From an uncultured Streptococcus sp. (lineage in GTDB: Bacteria > Bacillota > Bacilli > Lactobacillales > Streptococcaceae), in NCBI GenBank assembly GCA_916048115.1, contig CAJZGQ010000036.1, forward strand, positions 1 to 9,964: a DNA stretch of 9,964 nucleotides. The letters are read 5' to 3'. Shown here piece by piece: positions 1 to 7,461 of the stretch. The notes beneath the pieces were generated by a model that did not search any database, had not been told where the DNA came from, and worked only from the letters and a program-made list of their open reading frames with translations. The translations under genes were made by a program, and so were the position numbers. Every line of letters starts with the position of its first letter. Positions within the stretch are counted from its first letter, which is position 1.

Positions 1-997
1 GACGGGTCATGTATTCCACAAAGGCATTGGCTTCTTTTGGATGTTTGGTAGTAGCTGAGATAGACCATGCCAAGTCTCCTGCACCAACGGTTAAGCTTTG
101 TCCTTTTTCTTTTCCTGGAATCATGAAGGTTCCAATCTTAAATTTCGGTTTTTGTTCATTAATCGCTGTAACCGCCCAAGATCCATTTGGTGTCATGAGG
201 ACATCTCCACGCGCGAAGGCTCCGATAACATCGGTATAGCCAGCACCTTCCCAGTTCTTTTGCTTCGAACCTTTAATGCGAAGAATATCCATCACCTTGA
301 TGTCATCTTTCATAATCGGATCAGTCAATTTAATAGCATTTGGTTGAGAATAACGAAGGTATTGATTGGCTTCTTTTCCTCCACCTGCTGCTGTCGCAAA
401 GGCTAATTGATTGTAACCATTGAGTGTCCAAGCATCTGCACCTGCAATCCCAAATGGTGTTTGTCCTTTAGCAACGATGTCTTTGACTAACTGTTCAAAT
501 TCATCCCAGGTTTCAGGAACCTTCAAGCCCAGTTCTTCGAATTTATCTTTGTTGTAATAAATTCCATAAGCATTGGCTGTAAAGGGAACGTTGTAGACTT
601 TTCCGTTCACGGCATATTTTTCAGCATAGCCATTTTTCACGCGTTTCATATAGTCTTTATTGGACAAATCTTCGAAGACACCTGCTTTTGCCCATTCTTG
701 TAGTTCGATGGACTGTGGGTATATATTAACCACATCTGGCACATCTCCTGCGAGGACACGTGTTTTCAATACTTCACCACCGTTCGGTACATTGACAACT
801 TTGACCTTGACCTTTGGGTTTTCCTTTTCAAAATCACGCGCGATTTCTTCCAAAGTTTTAGTCATTTCTTTTTTCTGGTTGAAATACTCGATGGTCACTG
901 TGCCATCCGCCGATTTACCATCGTTGGAGCAAGCACCGAGCCCAAACAAGGCTAAGCCTGTTGTCGCAAGAAGTCCGATTTTTTTATACCATTTCAT
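1..997 (-). CDS. rafE: RafE, raffinose-family ABC transporter substrate-binding lipoprotein (3' end outside window)
   Basis: This is the extracellular receptor of an ABC sugar importer (MsmE/RafE group), which binds raffinose-type alpha-galactosides and hands them to membrane permeases. The visible 332 codons start MKWYKKIGLL. They show a basic N-terminus, a hydrophobic signal segment and a lipobox LGAC with the lipidated Cys at residue 23, then a family 1 solute-binding fold (FTANAYGIYYNKDKF, WDEFEQLVKDI, GAFARGDVLMTPNGSWA). The protein matches pneumococcal RafE as I recall it, including the first residues. The family is about 420 aa, so roughly 85 residues lie beyond the left edge. The start at 997 is preceded by AAGGAGAG. 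The gene begins 14 nt after the aga stop, so the two are co-transcribed. Permease genes (rafF, rafG) would be expected next but are not visible. Binding of raffinose specifically is inferred from similarity and context. Confidence 0.93.
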   Translation of the reverse strand, partial: MKWYKKIGLLATTGLALFGLGACSNDGKSADGTVTIEYFNQKKEMTKTLEEIARDFEKENPKVKVKVVNVPNGGEVLKTRVLAGDVPDVVNIYPQSIELQEWAKAGVFEDLSNKDYMKRVKNGYAEKYAVNGKVYNVPFTANAYGIYYNKDKFEELGLKVPETWDEFEQLVKDIVAKGQTPFGIAGADAWTLNGYNQLAFATAAGGGKEANQYLRYSQPNAIKLTDPIMKDDIKVMDILRIKGSKQKNWEGAGYTDVIGAFARGDVLMTPNGSWAVTAINEQKPKFKIGTFMIPGKEKGQSLTVGAGDLAWSISATTKHPKEANAFVEYMTR

Positions 998-1011
998 TTG
1001 GCTCTCTCCTT

Positions 1012-3174
1012 TTATTTTTTGACAAAAACATATTGTTTGCTGAGGAAATCTCCCTGAGGAAGAACGACGGTTAAGCCTGCATACATGAGCTCAGCTCCTG
1101 AATAGACTTGGTTGGTCCCTTCTAAGCTATAGAGCGCATCTTCTTCCAACCCTTTGAGCTTCAGAGTCGGCTCGATCTCCTCAACCGTTGATAAGACCCG
1201 TACATAGGTTACAACCGTACGGTCTTGATAAGTGAACTGGACGGCTGCTTGATTGCTACCATGACCTGGATTGATCAAGCGGTAGTGTTCTCCGAATTGG
1301 ACAAGGGGTCGAATCGTTTTGTAATGAGCAACTTGATCTGCGATCCGATCCAACTCTTCTTGCGGAAGACTGGTTAGATCCAATTCATAGCCTAGATTTC
1401 CCATCATGGCTACATGGCCACGCGTTTCTAGTGGTGTGATCCGTCCCATCTGGTGATTTGGCACCGCTGATACGTGAGCTCCCATAGAAATAGTTGGATA
1501 GAGATAACTCGATCCATACTGGATCGGAAGTCTGGCAATGGCATCCGTATTGTCACTCGCCCAGACCTGTGGGAAGTAACGCATCATCCCCAGGTCATTA
1601 CGACCACCACCACCTGAGCAAGACTCAAAGAGGATGTGCTCGTATTTCTCCGTCAAGTACGAAACCACTTCATAGAGACCCAAGATATAAGCATGGGATT
1701 GCATCTTGGTTTCCAGGTAGGTTTTCCCATTTCCAAGCTTGGTGATATTGCGGTTCATATCCCATTTGATATAGTCGATCTCATGGTTTCCGAGCAAGTC
1801 ATCCAAGACCTGCTTAATATAAGCCACTACTTCTTTATTGGAGAAATCAAGCACCAGTTGATTCCGTGAATAGGTGTGTTCATAGTCTGGGACTTGAATA
1901 GCCCAGTCCGGATGAGCTCGGTAGAGGTTGCTGTCAACAGAAATCATTTCGGGCTCCACCCAAAGGCCAAATTGAAGTCCCTTGTCATGGATGCCTTGGA
2001 TCAATTCTGCTAGACTTCCACCTAATTTTTCTTCATTGACGGTCCAATCACCAAGGGCCCGATTGTCATCATAACGATTGCCAAACCAGCCATCATCAAG
2101 AACAAAGAGTTCAATCCCCACTTTTTGAGCTTCGTCTGCTAGCTCCAATAATTTGTCTTTTTTGAAATCAAAGTAGGTCGCTTCCCAGTTGTTGATAAGA
2201 ATTGGACGTTCTTTATGGGCAAAGGGGCTAGGAATGATATGGTTTTGGACAAATGCTTGACTCTCTTGACTGAGACCGGTCAATCCCTTATGGGAGTATG
2301 TGATCATTGCTACTGGCGTATCAAAGCTCTGATTTGGTTCCAATTCCCAAGCGAAGTTTTCAGGATTAATCCCCAGTCCAACCCGAACTTCATTGAGTTG
2401 ATTCTTTTGAACAAATCCTTCAAAATTTCCACTGTAGAGCAGTTGGAAAGCCAGAGCAGAACCCGCATCTTCCGTCACTTCATGATCTGCAAGGATAAGG
2501 GCTGGTGTCTGGGCGTGTCCAGAAGCACCACGGTTGGAGCTGATGGAGAAGATTCCTTGCTCTACTTGCTGGCGGCGGACTGTTTTTTCTCTTGCATAGG
2601 CTCCTTGCAGAGTGATGATATCGTAGTCACCTGCTGGGACATCGGCCAACACACTGAGAGCCTTGTGGATCACGACGGTTTCATCACTACAGTTTTCAAT
2701 CTTTGAAAAGCTGGTGATGGTTGTCCGATCCTCGTAGGCTGTGTAATAGAGGGTCAAACGAAGGGCCGCTTGATCATCTTCAAAGACCAAGGCCAAGGTT
2801 TCAGCACTATCTACTGTATGGGGATTGGGAAGACCAGTTGCCTCGACACTGCCAGAGTAGATATTGGCTCCGACATAGAGGAAATCTGTCACCTCTGTGG
2901 CACCGTGCTGGATTTGAATAGACGGCTTTCGAAAATCTCCAAGCCCGTGCTGTCCTAAGATCTGACGCTGGGTATCCAAGCTGAAGGTTCGATTGTCAGG
3001 TGTTGGATTTCCAGAGAATGCGTGATCCTTCTCATGCACCGTATTGGAAAAATGATAAGACGGGATCGGACGTCCCAGATGCTTGAGCATTAGGTAGCCA
3101 TCTCGATTTTCAAGGATCAGGCTCAGTCCCTTACTTTCTACATAGAACAAATTTGGTTCGATACGAATTGCCAT
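1012..3174 (-). CDS. aga: Alpha-galactosidase, GH36 family
   Basis: This cytoplasmic enzyme removes terminal alpha-1,6-galactose from raffinose, melibiose and stachyose imported by the Raf transporter. It is 720 aa, the usual size for bacterial GH36. Visible domains are an N-terminal beta-sandwich, a central barrel from about residue 325 with LDDGWFG (359-365), and a C-terminal beta domain. The GH36 catalytic signatures are intact: KWDMNRN with the nucleophile Asp at 472, CSGGGGR at 519-525, and WASDNTDA with the acid/base Asp at 541. An ATG four codons upstream (3186) is in frame, but GGAGGA at 3179-3184 sits five bases before the ATG at 3174 and overlaps the upper ATG, so I start at 3174 ([10 protein letters not shown]). 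It is the first gene of the operon with rafE and divergent from rafR. Family assignment is near certain; raffinose as the natural substrate is an inference from context. Confidence 0.96.
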   Translation of the reverse strand: MAIRIEPNLFYVESKGLSLILENRDGYLMLKHLGRPIPSYHFSNTVHEKDHAFSGNPTPDNRTFSLDTQRQILGQHGLGDFRKPSIQIQHGATEVTDFLYVGANIYSGSVEATGLPNPHTVDSAETLALVFEDDQAALRLTLYYTAYEDRTTITSFSKIENCSDETVVIHKALSVLADVPAGDYDIITLQGAYAREKTVRRQQVEQGIFSISSNRGASGHAQTPALILADHEVTEDAGSALAFQLLYSGNFEGFVQKNQLNEVRVGLGINPENFAWELEPNQSFDTPVAMITYSHKGLTGLSQESQAFVQNHIIPSPFAHKERPILINNWEATYFDFKKDKLLELADEAQKVGIELFVLDDGWFGNRYDDNRALGDWTVNEEKLGGSLAELIQGIHDKGLQFGLWVEPEMISVDSNLYRAHPDWAIQVPDYEHTYSRNQLVLDFSNKEVVAYIKQVLDDLLGNHEIDYIKWDMNRNITKLGNGKTYLETKMQSHAYILGLYEVVSYLTEKYEHILFESCSGGGGRNDLGMMRYFPQVWASDNTDAIARLPIQYGSSYLYPTISMGAHVSAVPNHQMGRITPLETRGHVAMMGNLGYELDLTSLPQEELDRIADQVAHYKTIRPLVQFGEHYRLINPGHGSNQAAVQFTYQDRTVVTYVRVLSTVEEIEPTLKLKGLEEDALYSLEGTNQVYSGAELMYAGLTVVLPQGDFLSKQYVFVKK

Positions 3175-3178
3175 ATCT

Positions 3179-3184
3179 TCCTCC
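3179..3184 (-). promoter_or_regulatory. Ribosome binding site deciding the aga start
   Basis: On the minus strand this reads GGAGGA, five bases before the ATG at 3174. It lies across the upstream in-frame ATG at 3184-3186. That ATG has only a weak AGGG in front of it, so 3174 is favoured as the translation start. Confidence 0.8.
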
Positions 3185-3212
3185 ATTGGACCCTAAAAAA
3201 TCACTATGTATT

Positions 3213-3218
3213 TTTATA
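3213..3218 (-). promoter_or_regulatory. Candidate aga-rafE -10 box
   Basis: On the minus strand this reads TATAAA, a 5 of 6 match to the -10 consensus. The -35 position 17 bp upstream (3236-3241) reads AAAAGA, no match to TTGACA. A good -10 with a missing -35 is typical of an activator-dependent promoter and fits control by the divergent AraC-family RafR. Transcription would start near 3206, leaving a leader of about 30 nt. An alternative is TTGGAA (3224-3229) with TAGTGA (3201-3206), which has a poorer -10. Confidence 0.45.
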
Positions 3219-3240
3219 TTCAGTTCCAATATTTTTCTTT

Positions 3241-3264
3241 TTTTACATGTCTTTATTTTACTTG
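3241..3264. promoter_or_regulatory. Tandem TTTTACWTG boxes, candidate RafR operator
   Basis: TTTTACATG (3241-3249) and TTTTACTTG (3256-3264) are direct repeats 15 bp apart, start to start. AraC-family activators commonly bind tandem half-sites, with the promoter-proximal one against the -35 position. Here the proximal copy abuts the proposed aga -35 position at 3236-3241. The distal copy also forms an inverted repeat, TTTAC-N5-GTAAA (3257-3271), and abuts the cre site. RafR as the ligand is inferred from position only. Confidence 0.4.
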
Positions 3265-3265
3265 A

Positions 3266-3279
3266 TGTAAACGCTTTCT
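3266..3279. promoter_or_regulatory. cre site (CcpA binding), near consensus
   Basis: TGTAAACGCTTTCT matches the Gram-positive cre consensus TGWNANCGNTNWCA at every defined position but the last. It lies between the divergent aga-rafE and rafR transcription units, where CcpA with HPr-Ser-P would repress raffinose use while glucose or sucrose is available. The sequence match is direct; CcpA control here is inferred from family knowledge. Confidence 0.65.
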
Positions 3280-3304
3280 AAAATAGAATTTTGTTGGACA
3301 TATA

Positions 3305-3313
3305 TGGTAAAAT
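3305..3313 (+). promoter_or_regulatory. rafR: Extended -10 promoter for rafR
   Basis: TGGTAAAAT is a TGn extended -10 element with box TAAAAT, placed 20 nt before the rafR ATG. No convincing -35 is seen. Transcription would start close to 3320, leaving a very short leader that still includes the AGGAGG at 3321-3326. The tight spacing makes this tentative. Confidence 0.4.
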
Positions 3314-3333
3314 GTTAGGTAGGAGGTTTCCCT

Positions 3334-4167
3334 ATGTTAGTCTTTTCTGAATACCAAACCGATACCATTGACCTAGCCCTTGATTTTTATGGCTACGAAG
3401 ATTGCCCAAAAAACTATGAATTCGGCCCTAGCGTTCGGGATAATTTTGTTCTGCATTATATCACCAAGGGAAAAGGTGTCTTCCGCTTCAATAATAAAGA
3501 AATCAACCTAGAAGCCGGGGATCTCTTCCTTCTCCCCAAAAATAAAGTGACCTACTACAAGGCAGATGAAGAAGAACCTTGGTCCTACTACTGGATTGGC
3601 ATCAGTGGCACCAAGGTGAGTGATTTCATGCGTTTTTCAACCCTGCATGCAAAAGGTTTTCTAAAGAAAACAGAGGTGGAAACAGAAAAGATCGGCCAGT
3701 TTATGGAGCGACTCGTCCACAAGGCAGAGGCTTCGAAAATGACTTCTCACTACCAACTCCACCTACTCTCGCAGATCTATGAACTGCTTTATCTGATTGG
3801 CGAAGTGGCTCCTGATAGCCACCAGAGCGATCCATCTCCGACCTATCAACTCTACCTGACCTGCAAGCATGTGATTGAGACGCATTACAATAAAGAGCAC
3901 TTGAGTATTCAAGAGATCGCTGATGACCTCAATGTCCATCGCTCCTATCTGACAACTGTCTTTAAGGAATTTCACCAGATCTCTCCCAAGGAATTCTTGC
4001 ACTCGGTCCGCATGCAGCGTGCCCAACAGTTACTGACCAATACGGACGAAAGCATTAAGATTGTAGCTTACTCGGTGGGCTTTTCAGATCCCCTCTATTT
4101 TTCAAAAGCCTTTAAGGCCTATAGCCAACTGACTCCTAGCCAATATCGTAGCAAACATAAAATTTAG
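3334..4167 (+). CDS. rafR: AraC-family transcriptional activator of the raffinose locus (RafR/MsmR-like)
   Basis: This is a 277-aa cytoplasmic DNA-binding activator. The N-terminal half (about 30-95) is a cupin-like AraC sugar-sensing domain (FVLHYITKGKGVFRF, LEAGDLFLLPKNKVTYY). The C-terminal 100 residues carry the two helix-turn-helix motifs of the family: LSIQEIADDLNVHRSYLTTVF (190-210) and IKIVAYSVGFSDPLYFSKAF (241-260), ending in the usual LTPSQYR. AGGAGG at 3321-3326 precedes the ATG. It is divergent from aga, the arrangement of MsmR and RafR regulators, so activation of aga-rafE by an alpha-galactoside is the natural reading. The family is certain; the target and inducer are inferred from position and similarity to pneumococcal RafR. 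The stop codon lies inside an inverted repeat that precedes the next gene. Confidence 0.92.
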   Translation: MLVFSEYQTDTIDLALDFYGYEDCPKNYEFGPSVRDNFVLHYITKGKGVFRFNNKEINLEAGDLFLLPKNKVTYYKADEEEPWSYYWIGISGTKVSDFMRFSTLHAKGFLKKTEVETEKIGQFMERLVHKAEASKMTSHYQLHLLSQIYELLYLIGEVAPDSHQSDPSPTYQLYLTCKHVIETHYNKEHLSIQEIADDLNVHRSYLTTVFKEFHQISPKEFLHSVRMQRAQQLLTNTDESIKIVAYSVGFSDPLYFSKAFKAYSQLTPSQYRSKHKI

Positions 4168-4190
4168 TAAAATTTTATTTCTTTTTACTA
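4165..4190. promoter_or_regulatory. Inverted repeat TAGTAAAA-N10-TTTTACTA before the LacI-type gene
   Basis: The 8-bp arms (4165-4172 and 4183-4190) are perfect. The left arm contains the rafR stop codon and the right arm lies just upstream of the -10 box of the next gene. It contains only one G-C pair and has no good T-run, so it is a poor terminator. An operator for autoregulation by the following LacI/GalR protein, or a further copy of the box seen before aga (TTTTACTAG at 4183-4191), is more likely. Function is inferred. Confidence 0.4.
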
Positions 4191-4200
4191 GTTTTTAGAG

Positions 4201-4206
4201 TATACT
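4201..4206 (+). promoter_or_regulatory. Candidate -10 box of the LacI/GalR gene
   Basis: TATACT (5 of 6) lies 28 nt before the ATG at 4235, in the 67-nt gap after rafR. The -35 position 17 bp upstream reads TTTCTT, a weak match. It would let the LacI-type gene and birA be expressed independently of rafR. Confidence 0.45.
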
Positions 4207-4231
4207 GGAAGTAGAAATCAATAAAGGATGA

Positions 4232-5242
<1,011 letters not shown>

Positions 5243-5256
5243 GAGGTCTTAGTCTT

Positions 5257-6192
5257 ATGAAAACACACGAAATCCTCTTTCAAACCCTTTCTCAGGCAGA
5301 TGATTACGTCAACGGGGAACAGTTGGCAAAAGAATTAGGCGTTTCCCGCACCTCCATCTGGAAGGCTATTCAGCGCCTGGAAAAAGATGGGGTCGTCATC
5401 GAATCCCTAAAAAAGAAGGGCTATAGACTGGTCTCAGGCGATATTCTGCTTCCTGAAGTCATCGCAAGCAATACCCAGTTGACCGTTACTTTGAATGAAG
5501 AATGTCATTCTACCCAATTGGACGCAAAATTAGGCATGGAAGCCCATAAAGAGGGCATGGCTCTCTACCTGGCCAAATCCCAATCTGCTGGAAAGGGCCG
5601 CTTTGGTCGCGACTACTACTCTCCCGATCAAGGCGGCATCTATATGTCTCTTCATCTCAAGCCCCAACTCCCACCTGCGGAGCTCCCCCCTTATACCCTC
5701 ATGGTCGCAGGAGCCATCTATAAGGCTATTAAAAATCTAACCCTGATCGATGTCGATATCAAATGGGTCAATGATATATACTATCGCCATAAAAAAATTG
5801 GGGGAATCCTAACCGAAGCTATCACATCCATCGAGACTGGCCTTGTCACGGATGTCATTATCGGAGTCGGTCTCAATTTGGCTATCTCTACTTTTCCAGA
5901 TGAGCTAGAAAGCAAGGCTGGTTCCTTATTTGAAGGCCCTTGTCCCATCACCCGCAATGACCTCATCAGTGAGATTTGGAGAGAATTTCTTCATACGGAT
6001 ATCGATGAACTGGTCTACCTCTACAAAGAGCGCTCCCTGGTCTTAGGACGAACCGTTACCTTTGAGCAGAACCAGCAGACCTATCAGGGCCTCGCCAAAG
6101 ACATCTCCGATACCGGCCAACTCTTGGTCCAGTTAGAAAATCAAGAAGAAATCTGGCTCAATAGTGGCGAAATTTCCTTGACGAAATGGTGA
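5257..6192 (+). CDS. birA: Bifunctional biotin-protein ligase / biotin repressor BirA
   Basis: This enzyme attaches biotin, through biotinyl-AMP, to the carrier lysine of biotin-dependent enzymes such as acetyl-CoA carboxylase. Its N-terminal domain makes it a potential repressor of biotin uptake or synthesis genes. The 311 residues contain a winged-helix domain at 1-60 (LAKELGVSRTSIWKAIQRLEKDG), the ligase core with the biotinyl-AMP loop GKGRFGR (112-118), KWVNDIY (169-175, usually KWPND) and KKIGGILTE with the active-site lysine near 180, and a C-terminal SH3-like domain (about 262-311). AGGAGG at 5241-5246 overlaps the end of the preceding gene and lies 10 bases before the ATG. It is probably co-transcribed with the LacI-type gene and ends at a strong terminator. 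I recall birA also lying near rafR in pneumococcus, so this is a conserved neighbourhood rather than a pathway link. Confidence 0.94.
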   Translation: MKTHEILFQTLSQADDYVNGEQLAKELGVSRTSIWKAIQRLEKDGVVIESLKKKGYRLVSGDILLPEVIASNTQLTVTLNEECHSTQLDAKLGMEAHKEGMALYLAKSQSAGKGRFGRDYYSPDQGGIYMSLHLKPQLPPAELPPYTLMVAGAIYKAIKNLTLIDVDIKWVNDIYYRHKKIGGILTEAITSIETGLVTDVIIGVGLNLAISTFPDELESKAGSLFEGPCPITRNDLISEIWREFLHTDIDELVYLYKERSLVLGRTVTFEQNQQTYQGLAKDISDTGQLLVQLENQEEIWLNSGEISLTKW

Positions 6193-6204
6193 CATGAAGT
6201 TTAG

Positions 6205-6231
6205 AAAAAGCCACCCGAGGGTGGTTTTTTT
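6205..6231. terminator. Bidirectional rho-independent terminator after birA
   Basis: An A-run leads into CCACC-CGAG-GGTGG (within CCACCCGAGGGTGG, 6211-6224) followed by seven Ts on the plus strand and AAAAAG before the stem. It therefore terminates birA on the plus strand and can also stop minus-strand transcription arriving from the immunity gene. Confidence 0.9.
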
Positions 6232-6242
6232 GATTGTTTTAT

Positions 6243-6305
6243 CTAGTTTCCATTATGCTCTCTTTGGAAGGCTTCCATATCTGCCGTTGGAAAATTATTT
6301 ATCAT
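6243..6305 (-). CDS. Tiny ORF, possible remnant of a lost gene
   Basis: A 20-codon ORF (MINNFPTADM, ending REHNGN) begins 15 nt after the SMI1/KNR4 gene, with a weak AGG about six bases before the ATG. The composition looks protein-like rather than random. It stops just before the birA terminator and may be the head of a truncated immunity-cluster gene. I do not recognise it. Confidence 0.22.
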   Translation of the reverse strand: MINNFPTADMEAFQREHNGN

Positions 6306-6320
6306 ATTTTACCTATCTTT

Positions 6321-6773
6321 TCAAGAGGCATATTCAATAGTATCTGAAAGAAAACTTTCAAGTAAATCATCTAAAGAATTAAATTTCTCTACTACCTCCG
6401 CAGATGGCATATCTAATTCCAAATATTCATCGTTACTAGGATTATATACAAACCAACTAATATTGTTCTCTCCGATAAAAACAAACCGTTTATTTTCTTC
6501 AACTTCATGCAAAATATTATTATAATCAAAGAAATCATAAACCTCAGCAGAACAACTATCATCTGTTTTTAAACCATAAAGCACACTCCCATTAAAATCA
6601 AGACCATTTACTTTTGTTAAAAATCGTGAATATTCTTGTTCCATAAATGTTTGAACTTTATTTATTTCATTTTTGCTAAGAGATTTAATTTTATCTAAAT
6701 TAATTGGAGAATTTAACTTTTCCCCATAACCAGATTCAATTTTTTCTATTTTTTCTAAAAGTTCAAGCCACAT
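6321..6773 (-). CDS. SMI1/KNR4 (SUKH) family protein, YrhA-like immunity protein
   Basis: This is a 150-aa soluble, acidic protein of the SUKH superfamily, whose bacterial members mostly act as immunity proteins that bind and neutralise toxin domains, often nucleases. Visible family features are the helical N-terminus, FLTKVNGLDFNGSVLYGL (51-68), a beta-rich middle with FVFIGENNISWFVYNPSNDEYLEL, and the C-terminal FNSLDDLLESFL helix. TGAGGT before the ATG supports this start. It begins 12 nt after the stop of the LHH-type toxin fragment, the usual toxin-then-immunity order. It looks intact although the toxin does not. The composition is very AT-rich compared with birA and rafR. The immunity role is inferred from family and position; I cannot name the cognate toxin with certainty. 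Confidence 0.72.
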   Translation of the reverse strand: MWLELLEKIEKIESGYGEKLNSPINLDKIKSLSKNEINKVQTFMEQEYSRFLTKVNGLDFNGSVLYGLKTDDSCSAEVYDFFDYNNILHEVEENKRFVFIGENNISWFVYNPSNDEYLELDMPSAEVVEKFNSLDDLLESFLSDTIEYAS

Positions 6774-6785
6774 TTAATTACCTCA

Positions 6786-7001
6786 CTAATTATATATGTT
6801 TTTTCCAATAATTGGCCACAAAACTTCCTTACTGTCCCCGATTTTCATTGTTCTAGTAATACTGTTTTGATAATTGGTAGTAACTTTATGGTAAGGTTCA
6901 TTCTTTATCAAGACCAAAATGCTAAAGTCGTTGGTTCCACTATCATCAAGTGGCAATTCATGGTGCAGTTGATAACCTTTCGGCACCAATCCATCTTTCA
7001 A
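6786..7001 (-). pseudogene. C-terminal fragment of an LHH/HNH-type nuclease toxin
   Basis: These 71 codons match the C-terminal tip of polymorphic toxins of the LHH/HNH-endonuclease type: GYQLHHELPLDDSGTNDF (9-26) with the paired His, then LVLIKNEPYHKV with a third His at 38, and a tail ending LWPIIGKNIYN. Full toxins carry a long N-terminal delivery region (LXG, WXG or similar) that is absent. The only start is a TTG at 6999-7001 without its own ribosome binding site, and an in-frame TAA lies at 7005-7007. The TTG overlaps the TGA of the preceding 24-codon ORF (TTGA). In relatives I remember, the segment is DF-x-NLVLI; here it is DFSILVLI, so a conserved Asn may be lost. I read it as a toxin remnant or a silent recombination cassette beside its immunity gene. 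Family recognition is from memory. Confidence 0.6.
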
Positions 7002-7072
7002 CTTTTAACTACATCCGATGTTCTAATAATAGACTGGTGATCTAGCATTTCCTGTATTTGTTTTTGAATCAT
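6998..7072 (-). pseudogene. N-terminal remnant of an AbiEi-like antitoxin
   Basis: A 24-codon ORF starts MIQKQIQEML, continues IIRTSDVVKS and then meets TGA. It looks like the first winged-helix segment of type IV toxin-antitoxin AbiEi antitoxins, which normally continue with GIS..YL..V and run to about 200 aa. It has an excellent ribosome binding site (GGGAGG, 7078-7083, five bases before ATG) and a perfect -10 box upstream, so the front of a real gene seems to survive while the rest is deleted. Its stop overlaps the TTG of the toxin fragment, which may mark the deletion junction. The match is short, so confidence is limited. Confidence 0.45.
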
Positions 7073-7104
7073 TTCAGCCTCCCGGTTGTTACTTTCATGC
7101 TTTT

Positions 7105-7110
7105 ATTATA
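7105..7110 (-). promoter_or_regulatory. Perfect -10 box upstream of the AbiEi-like remnant
   Basis: On the minus strand this reads TATAAT, 32 nt before the ATG at 7072. The -35 at 17 bp (TTACTT) is weak. It could drive the remnant, the toxin fragment and the SMI1/KNR4 immunity gene as one transcript. Confidence 0.5.
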
Positions 7111-7146
7111 TCGTATCAAAAACACAAAAGTAACAATGATGATTAT

Positions 7147-7308
7147 TCATAAAAAGATGTCGAACAAATACCTTCCGACATCACTTTCCTCATAGTATAT
7201 TTCATCAAAAATATTATGTATCCGTTGATGCCTATAGTACTGAAAGCCACTGAAAGATAATAACAGAACTACTAGCAACGAATAGAATACAAATTTTCTC
7301 TCCTTCAT
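7147..7308 (-). CDS. Small single-pass membrane protein, unknown
   Basis: These 53 codons start MKERKFVFYS. A basic start is followed by a hydrophobic segment (about residues 5-20, FVFYSLLVVLLLSFSG) and then a charged, tyrosine-rich tail. That is a plausible membrane-anchored peptide with its tail outside or the signal part of a longer lost protein. No convincing ribosome binding site precedes the ATG, and the last codons run through the terminator hairpin, both hints of decay. I do not recognise it. It lies in a stretch (7073-7455) that otherwise holds only broken reading frames. Confidence 0.3.
   Translation of the reverse strand: MKERKFVFYSLLVVLLLSFSGFQYYRHQRIHNIFDEIYYEESDVGRYLFDIFL
7151..7182 (-). 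terminator. Rho-independent terminator, minus strand
   Basis: On the minus strand GATGTCG, a 13-nt loop and CGACATC (arms 7176-7182 and 7156-7162) are followed directly by TTTTT. The stem is 7 bp. It would end minus-strand transcription from the metallo-hydrolase side and separate it from the toxin-remnant unit. Confidence 0.6.
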
Positions 7309-7328
7309 CCGAATTTCATAATACACAG

Positions 7329-7447
7329 CTACAAAAATTCTACCTCTGCTACCCAAACTTTATCAGTATTAGCACAAGTAAACTCTATTTTAAGACCTAC
7401 TTTGGATAATGTTTATTCAAAAACTTTTCTACTATACGTTTATTCAT
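7329..7447 (-). pseudogene. Frameshifted small ORF, unknown
   Basis: An ATG at 7447, nine bases past the metallo-hydrolase stop, opens a 16-codon frame (MNKRIVEKFLNKHYPK) ending in TAG at 7397-7399. The next frame continues without interruption for 24 codons (KVGLKIEFTC, ending AEVEFL) to 7329. One missing base in the CCAAAG run near 7401-7404 would join them into a protein-like 39- to 40-residue ORF. The family is not recognised. The frameshift reading is an inference from composition only. Confidence 0.28.
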
Positions 7448-7461
7448 CTAATCAATTAGAT
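7446..7461. repeat. Short palindrome across the metallo-hydrolase stop codon
   Basis: ATCTAAT-CA-ATTAGAT has perfect 7-bp arms and includes the TAA stop at 7456-7458. There is no T-run, so it is not a normal terminator. It may be chance in AT-rich DNA. Confidence 0.3.

Noticed and set aside
9..1022. Plus-strand ORFs across the rafE region
   Set aside because: They are shadows of rafE, whose minus-strand frame is open from the left edge to 997 and recognisable throughout.
2215..2706. 163-codon plus-strand ORF inside aga
   Set aside because: It is antisense to a highly conserved GH36 gene with intact catalytic motifs, has no family resemblance and is explained by codon bias on the other strand.
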